Source of the DNA: Rhodoferax mekongensis
GTDB taxonomy: Bacteria > Pseudomonadota > Gammaproteobacteria > Burkholderiales > Burkholderiaceae_C
Reading direction: 5' to 3'
Length of the DNA: 64,000 bases
Assembly (NCBI RefSeq): GCF_032191775.1
Contig: NZ_CP132507.1
Span: 1,885,001 to 1,949,000, forward strand
Below are positions 60,192-64,000 of the stretch, piece by piece. Both the position numbers and the translations under genes were made by a program. The first letter of the stretch is position 1, and each line of letters begins with the position of its first letter. Below the pieces are notes generated by a model. That model saw nothing but the letters and a program-made list of their open reading frames with translations, did not search any database and was not told the DNA's origin.

Positions 60192-60217
60192 AAAAAACCC
60201 GCTCCGGCGGGTTTTTT
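60192..60217. terminator. intrinsic terminator after the OmpA-family gene
   Basis: AAAAAACCCGC TCC GGCGGGTTTTTT: a short GC stem with A- and T-runs, 21 bp after the stop codon and just before ubiG. Confidence 0.9.
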
Positions 60218-60239
60218 CTTGCCCCTACATAATCAAGCC

Positions 60240-60953
60240 ATGCAAACCACACTCAACGCCGATCCTGCTGAACTTGCCAAATTTTCTGAGCTCGCCCATC
60301 GTTGGTGGGACACGGAAAGTGAGTTCAAGCCTTTGCATCAGATCAACCCCCTGCGGTTGGCGTGGATTCAAACTTTAGTGCCCCTGGCAGGCAAGACCAT
60401 GGTGGATGTCGGGTGCGGTGGCGGGATTTTGGCCGACTCAGCAGCCCGGCAAGGTGCCAAAGTGCTGGGTATTGATCTGTCCACCAAGGCATTGAAGGTC
60501 GCCCAGCTTCATGCTTTGGAAGCTGAAACCCCTAATGTCACCTACCGTGAAGTCAGCGCAGAAGCGCTGGCCGCTGAAGCGCCTGGAAGCATGGATGTGG
60601 TTACTTGCATGGAAATGCTGGAGCATGTGCCCAACCCGGCTTCTGTGGTTGAAGCCTGCGCCCGCATGGTCAAACCGGGAGGGTGGGTGTTCTTTTCGAC
60701 ATTGAATCGCAACCCCATGTCGTTCATTCAGGCCATCGTCGGGGCTGAATACGTGTTGAATTTGCTGCCCAAAGGCACGCACGAGTACGCAAAGATGATC
60801 CGCCCGAGTGAGCTGGCGCACTATTGCCGCGAGGCTGGCCTGGAGATTCAAGCGACCAAGGGGCTCAGCTACAACCCCTTGACCCGTCGTTATTCCATGA
60901 ATAACAACACGCAAGTGAATTATTTGTTTGCTACCCGGAAACCTGCGGCATGA
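60240..60953 (+). CDS. ubiG: ubiquinone biosynthesis O-methyltransferase
   Basis: 237 aa from ATG 60240; the longer frame crosses the terminator. SAM-binding motif [38 protein letters not shown] at the N-terminus, and [11 protein letters not shown] fit UbiG, which carries out both O-methylations in ubiquinone synthesis. ATGA overlap with gph. Confidence 0.96.
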   Translation: MQTTLNADPAELAKFSELAHRWWDTESEFKPLHQINPLRLAWIQTLVPLAGKTMVDVGCGGGILADSAARQGAKVLGIDLSTKALKVAQLHALEAETPNVTYREVSAEALAAEAPGSMDVVTCMEMLEHVPNPASVVEACARMVKPGGWVFFSTLNRNPMSFIQAIVGAEYVLNLLPKGTHEYAKMIRPSELAHYCREAGLEIQATKGLSYNPLTRRYSMNNNTQVNYLFATRKPAA

Positions 60954-61630
60954 GCTTGAAAACACCGGTGGGTGAAGTAAAAGCGGTACTTTTCGACTTG
61001 GACGGTACCTTGATCGACAGTGCGCCGGACTTGGGGGCGGCTGCCGACAAAATGCGAACTGACCGCGGTTTGCCCTCCTTGCCAGATGCTGCTTACCGAC
61101 CCATGGCAGGTGCGGGTGCGCGAGGAATGTTGAGCGTAGCGTTTGGAATGACCCCTGACTCCCCCGGGTTCGAGGCGATGCGTGAAGAGTTTTTTGTGAA
61201 CTATGAACGCTGCATGACCGAACGCACTTATGTGTTCGAGGGTGTTGAGGACATGTTGAGCCAGTTGGAAACCTGCGGAGTATTGTGGGGTGTAGTCACC
61301 AACAAATCAAAGCGGTTCACCGAGCCCTTGGCCGCTCAAATGCCATTGTTCACGAATGCCTCGGTTGTCATCAGCGGAGATACAACGCCCCATGCGAAGC
61401 CGCATCCCGAGCCTCTATTGGAGGCCGCACGCCGCCTGCAGCTTGATCCGTCCCAATGTGTCTATGTCGGCGACGATGAACGTGACATCTTGGCCGCGCG
61501 TGCAGCCGGCATGTATTCTGTGGCCGCATGCTACGGATACCTGGGTGCCAAGGCGGACACGGCGGAGTGGGGTGCTGACCTGGAAATTAAATCTCCTACC
61601 CTGCTCTTGCAAAGTCTGACGAGCGCCTAA
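60950..61630 (+). CDS. gph: HAD-family phosphatase, phosphoglycolate phosphatase type
   Basis: 226 aa. HAD motifs: [11 protein letters not shown] (nucleophile Asp), [20 protein letters not shown] and [16 protein letters not shown]. The ubiG-gph pair is conserved in betaproteobacteria. Gph removes 2-phosphoglycolate, made during DNA repair; some relatives (MupP) instead act on MurNAc-6-phosphate, so the substrate is not certain. Its last codons overlap the promoter of the tmRNA region. Confidence 0.9.
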   Translation: MSLKTPVGEVKAVLFDLDGTLIDSAPDLGAAADKMRTDRGLPSLPDAAYRPMAGAGARGMLSVAFGMTPDSPGFEAMREEFFVNYERCMTERTYVFEGVEDMLSQLETCGVLWGVVTNKSKRFTEPLAAQMPLFTNASVVISGDTTPHAKPHPEPLLEAARRLQLDPSQCVYVGDDERDILAARAAGMYSVAACYGYLGAKADTAEWGADLEIKSPTLLLQSLTSA

Positions 61631-61633
61631 AAT
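61607..61633 (+). promoter_or_regulatory. promoter in front of the tmRNA region
   Basis: TTGCAA (61607-61612) and TAAAAT (61628-61633) are 15 bp apart and overlap the end of gph. The -10 box is about 10 bp before GGGGCTG at 61643, so the transcript would begin at the truncated tmRNA-like copy and not at the complete ssrA. I see no comparable -10 before the complete copy. Confidence 0.55.
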
Positions 61634-61642
61634 AGGGATTGA

Positions 61643-61870
61643 GGGGCTGCACTGGTTTCGACGTGGATTGGAATCGCTGTGGTGCATGTCGAGCTGAATG
61701 TGCTCGTAAAACAGATTCAAACAAACTAACTGCAAACGGTCAACGCCCATAAATATCCATAGTTTGGATGGTGAGTGAGTGACTTCCTCTGAAAAAGAGT
61801 AAAATTCAAAGTATGGAGACTTCCATAAGTCTCCATACTTTGGGTAAGCAAAATGTTTGCAACCCAACAC
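61643..61870 (+). ncRNA. truncated tmRNA-like module (5' half only) upstream of ssrA
   Basis: It begins GGGGCTGCACTGGTTTCGACG, the tmRNA 5' end, and has CAAACAAACTAACTGCAAACG, identical in its core to the resume region of the complete ssrA. The frame from the resume GCA (61732) reads A-N-G-Q-R-P-stop, unlike the ten-residue tag of the full copy. After the tag it has a small ATCCA/TGGAT hairpin and then unrelated sequence ending in a perfect 16-bp hairpin. It has no 3' tRNA-like half, so it cannot act as a normal tmRNA alone. It may be a relic, or a regulatory RNA. Confidence 0.75.
61807..61842. repeat. perfect 16-bp hairpin at the junction of the two tmRNA copies
   Basis: CAAAGTATGGAGACTT, loop CCAT, AAGTCTCCATACTTTG. 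It is very stable but lacks a T-run, so it is not a classic terminator. It is followed by GGGTAAGCAAA ATG TTTGCAACCC, a second imperfect palindrome, ending just before the complete tmRNA. Possible roles: processing site for the tmRNA precursor, or end of a mobile element. Confidence 0.7.
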
Positions 61871-62252
61871 GGGGCTGACCTTGGTTTCGACGGGGGTGCT
61901 GAGTCAAGTGGAGCATGCCGAGCAATTTCAGAACGCTCGTTAATCTATCTGGAAACAAACTAACTGCAAACGACTCGTCGTACGCACTCGCTGCTTAATT
62001 GCACGCGAGCCTCACAACAGTAAGCCGATAGGCTGGGCAAAGGTGGCGTAAGCCACCCTAGCTGTGGGGTAATTTAATTCGGCTGGGCCTGTCTTGGGTA
62101 ACTTAGGATGGGTCGAGAAAATAGGTTGCTGGCGTCTTGTAAAGCGTGCCACTGCGCGTTACTAGAAGCGAGAATTAAATCAGACGGCTACGCATGTAGA
62201 ACTATTTGGTGATGGCTTTCGGACGGGGGTTCGACTCCCCCCAGCTCCACCA
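61871..62252 (+). ncRNA. ssrA: transfer-messenger RNA (complete)
   Basis: 382 nt, normal length. The 5' GGGGCTG pairs with 3' CAGCTCC before ACCA. TTTCGACGGGGG at the 5' side and GGGGGTTCGACTCCCCC at the 3' side (T-arm) complete the tRNA-like domain. The resume codon GCA at 61966 starts the tag ANDSSYALAA, followed by TAA (61996-61998). The tag ends in ALAA, the degradation signal. tmRNA rescues stalled ribosomes with SmpB. The 3' end is a common integration site for islands. Confidence 0.96.
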
Positions 62253-62572
62253 TATACCTTTGAAGCCCGCCTTGTGCGGGCTTCATTTTTTGCAAATACG
62301 TGCCAGTTGCTTCCTCTGGCTATCTCATAGTTGCAGCCTGCTACGCAAACTGCCATGCAGTAGACTGCATTTTGGCTCGCTCAGCTCAATAGCTAACGTG
62401 CGTCTCGTTCGAAATGTTGTAGCGCACGGCCTGATGGACAAACCAGCCCTCCGGTGCACATATGGACAACTTTCCAAGTTGCCCACATGCACACCCAACG
62501 GCGCTGGCTTGACCACAGGAGTTATACCTACGGCCTGACGCGCTTCGCTTGCCAAGAATTAAAAATAGAAAT
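62253..62572. other. gene-free stretch after ssrA (island edge)
   Basis: 320 bp with no supported gene; open frames here either start inside the tmRNA or lack motifs. GCCCGCC TTGT GGGCGGG-like sequence just after the tmRNA (62266-62282, AAGCCCGCCTTGTGCGGGCTT + CATTTTTT) is a probable ssrA terminator. ATATGGACAACTT / AAGTTGCCCACAT (62459-62487) is an imperfect inverted repeat that could be a recombinase arm site. Confidence 0.5.
62263..62290 (+). terminator. ssrA terminator
   Basis: GAAGCCCGCC TTGT GCGGGCTTC followed by ATTTTTTGC: an 8-9-bp stem and T-run starting 11 nt after the tmRNA CCA. Confidence 0.88.
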
Positions 62573-62773
62573 TCAAGGTTTTGGGAGCTGAACTCGAAGC
62601 AAACGCATAGTCAGGGTTACTGGCTTTGGCTCGGACGACTGCCCCCAATAATCGGTTTTCCAGTTACATCTGGCGCAAAAGTATCGATACATTAAGTGTG
62701 CCCAGTAGTCGTCCCCTACAGCTTCTATTTGAGGCTGATGCAACCCAATTCGGCATCTAATATCTTTCCCCAT
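62573..62773 (-). CDS. small hypothetical protein with a Cys pair
   Basis: 66 aa. I chose ATG 62773 because GGAGGA lies 6 nt before it; an ATG at 62788 precedes that site. MGKDIRCRIGLH ... YRYFCARCNWKTDYWG contains a C-x2-C pair and an early Cys, resembling small zinc-ribbon-like proteins of phages and islands. Low GC and position after ssrA fit an integrated element. No function assigned. Confidence 0.6.
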   Translation of the reverse strand: MGKDIRCRIGLHQPQIEAVGDDYWAHLMYRYFCARCNWKTDYWGQSSEPKPVTLTMRLLRVQLPKP

Positions 62774-62852
62774 CTGGTCTCCTCCCATCGGAAGTCTAGA
62801 CCGGAAAAAGAGATTCCTATGTGCTACCCATCATATTTAATGAACAGCTGAG

Positions 62853-63359
62853 TCAGCTAGTTGGCCAGACAGCTTTTAGGGGGACGGTGCGGGCAAATTT
62901 TGCTCTGGATACACCGTATCCGAAAAGTAGTCCACCAACCCAAGCGTATGCCGTCCACCAGAGGGCTACACCCGCTATTAGGGCTACGGCAGCAGTGCAC
63001 AAGGAACGTTTGAAAAGCTTGCGTAGCCCCTCAGGAATACATTGAATTCGCTCACCATTTGGGAGCTCAATACCAAGCACAACCCAGTCGGGCCCTCCGG
63101 AAATGGACTGTGATATCTCGGTATTGAAGCCGTTCTTAGAGGGTAGAAGCTCCAAGTGGAGGCCCTTCACTTCACCGTTGAGAAACGCATCTTGTAAAGG
63201 CTTTGGAATATGCACGGACGCATACCGCTGGGGAGAGGTGTCGTCATAGTACTGGAGGTACAAAGCGAAGTTATCGACGCCGCGGACGTCAGAAGAGGAG
63301 CTTCGAATACGAGCGACTTGAATCTTGTGAGGTTGCCGGTACGGAACGTGGTGAGGCAT
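62853..63359 (-). CDS. hypothetical membrane-anchored protein of the island
   Basis: 168 aa, starting after AGGA 7 nt upstream. A soluble N-terminal domain of about 115 residues (FALYLQYYDDTSPQRYASVHIPKPLQDAF, GLHLELLPSKNGF, GPDWVVLGIELPNGERI) is followed by two hydrophobic segments in the C-terminal third (CTAAVALIAGVALWW and AYAWVGGLLFGYGV). It is 78 bp downstream of the GmtX-like gene on the same strand. Low GC. Not recognised; could be cargo of the island. Confidence 0.6.
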   Translation of the reverse strand: MPHHVPYRQPHKIQVARIRSSSSDVRGVDNFALYLQYYDDTSPQRYASVHIPKPLQDAFLNGEVKGLHLELLPSKNGFNTEISQSISGGPDWVVLGIELPNGERIQCIPEGLRKLFKRSLCTAAVALIAGVALWWTAYAWVGGLLFGYGVSRAKFARTVPLKAVWPTS

Positions 63360-63437
63360 AGCAAATCCTGGTGGTTTTGCCTCCGTATAGTCAGCAGCTG
63401 ATTCGTTCTTCCCCAGCTTTAAGTCGGCGGCCTAAGC

Positions 63438-64000
63438 CTACTTCAGAGAGAGAATGGTCTTCACAGCAGTGACGAATCCGGGCTTGAAGATTGTTCGAGT
63501 TCGACCTTCACCCAGTGACTTAACAACGCGACCATTTTTCTCTTCCTGCCAGCTCTCTGAGCTCCAAAGCTCAGAAGAGATGGAGTGCTCCAAAGCCTCG
63601 CGCTCCAGCGTAGACAACTTGGGCCCTGTAGACACTTCAAGCGTCATACCGTCATTGGAGGTGGATGATGTATTGTTCCTAACGGCAAGAGGTCGTTTAT
63701 TGATAACTACCTGTGACTGCGACTTGAGAATATTTACCTCTGCCAGCAAAGCGTTTCGCTCTCGTACAAGCTTTTCCACCACAATGCGCATGGCAGGGTC
63801 TGTAATGGAGCGCGTCAGATTGTCAGCGGCGCCGACTTTGGCTGTCTCACGCAGCTTGGGCCCACCTGCATACGCCTGCCATGCCTCAATAAGCTTTCGA
63901 TAGTCAGCAGACTGAACATTCCACAGAGCTTTAACTTTGAGGCCCCCTCGGGACTCTACGGTCTCGCCAACAGTTTTGAGCGAGAAATCTTTGCTTCCCT
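63438..64000 (-). CDS. GmtX-like protein of a mobile island (partial, N-terminus beyond window)
   Basis: The frame stays open to the window edge; 186 residues are visible. It starts GSKDFSLKTVGETVESRGGLKV-type sequence (shown in part), then SADYRKLIEAWQAYAGGPK, SITDPAMRIVVEKLVRERNALLAEVNILKSQ (a coiled coil) and a C-terminal region of about 80 residues. The KDFSL..VG / YR.LI.AW / ITDPA.R pattern matches, from memory, GmtX of the gamma-mobile-trio islands, where GmtY (tyrosine recombinase) and GmtZ lie upstream. Those genes would be to the right of this window. The internal ATG at 63791 is not the true start. Confidence 0.55.
   Translation of the reverse strand, partial: GSKDFSLKTVGETVESRGGLKVKALWNVQSADYRKLIEAWQAYAGGPKLRETAKVGAADNLTRSITDPAMRIVVEKLVRERNALLAEVNILKSQSQVVINKRPLAVRNNTSSTSNDGMTLEVSTGPKLSTLEREALEHSISSELWSSESWQEEKNGRVVKSLGEGRTRTIFKPGFVTAVKTILSLK

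Noticed and set aside
61415-61870. 151-residue minus-strand frame
   Set aside because: Covers the end of gph and the tmRNA-like copy; no motifs, explained by RNA sequence.
62206-62538. 110-residue forward frame
   Set aside because: Begins inside the tmRNA acceptor region and crosses its terminator.

Overview
The window looks like chromosome of a high-GC betaproteobacterium, most likely Burkholderiales, family Comamonadaceae (Rhodoferax/Curvibacter type). This rests on gene order (gyrA-serC-pheA-tyrA-aroA/cmk-rpsA-ihfB-lapA-lapB-hldE-hldD), the fused aroA-cmk gene, BPSS1780- and NodT-type proteins, and a short interspersed repeat present ten times. No database search was possible; family names come from recognised motifs.

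Layout. 1-5.2 kb: an M48 peptidase (partial), orn, a DEAD-box RNA helicase, a beta-hydroxyacid dehydrogenase and guaC. 5.2-10.4 kb: a repeat-rich guaC/uvrD spacer, a UvrD-type helicase, a small ABM monooxygenase and a membrane Ser/Thr kinase. 10.4-15.6 kb: phoX with a Pho box, a TPR protein, and the minus-strand group thrB, BPSS1780-type membrane protein, FecR-type protein. 15.7-22.6 kb: polA, a chemoreceptor, a dienelactone hydrolase, a ZIP transporter and a hypothetical. 22.7-30.1 kb: a CecR-like regulator with its palindromic operator, a complete tripartite RND efflux system, and a manganese-exporter-type gene behind a yybP-ykoY riboswitch. 30.1-36.1 kb: a CHASE/PAS histidine kinase, a sulfurtransferase, an apparent solitary integron cassette, a DMT transporter and a Rieske oxygenase. 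36.3-43.6 kb: xseB-ispA-dxs (isoprenoid precursors) and a TRAP transporter split between strands. 43.7-59.3 kb: a long minus-strand run covering aromatic amino acid and serine synthesis, S1, IHF-beta, LPS assembly (LapAB, HldE, HldD), CrcB and NhaD. 59.5-62.3 kb: an OmpA-family protein, ubiG, gph and tmRNA. 62.3-64 kb: low-GC genes of a mobile island beginning just after the tmRNA 3' end.

Most unusual: (1) a second, 5'-only tmRNA module directly in front of the complete ssrA, with its own short tag frame and a perfect 16-bp hairpin at the junction; (2) a 453-bp integron cassette with an attC-like site and no integrase nearby; (3) a roughly 42-bp repeat in ten copies, four inside genes (uvrD, polA, nodT-type, aroA) and two supplying the end of a reading frame; (4) competing hairpins ending in a T-tract in the guaC leader, beside an inverted-repeat element; (5) a one-base frameshift in a C-run of gyrA, probably a sequence error; (6) a GmtX-like gene at the right edge, suggesting a gamma-mobile-trio-type island at ssrA.
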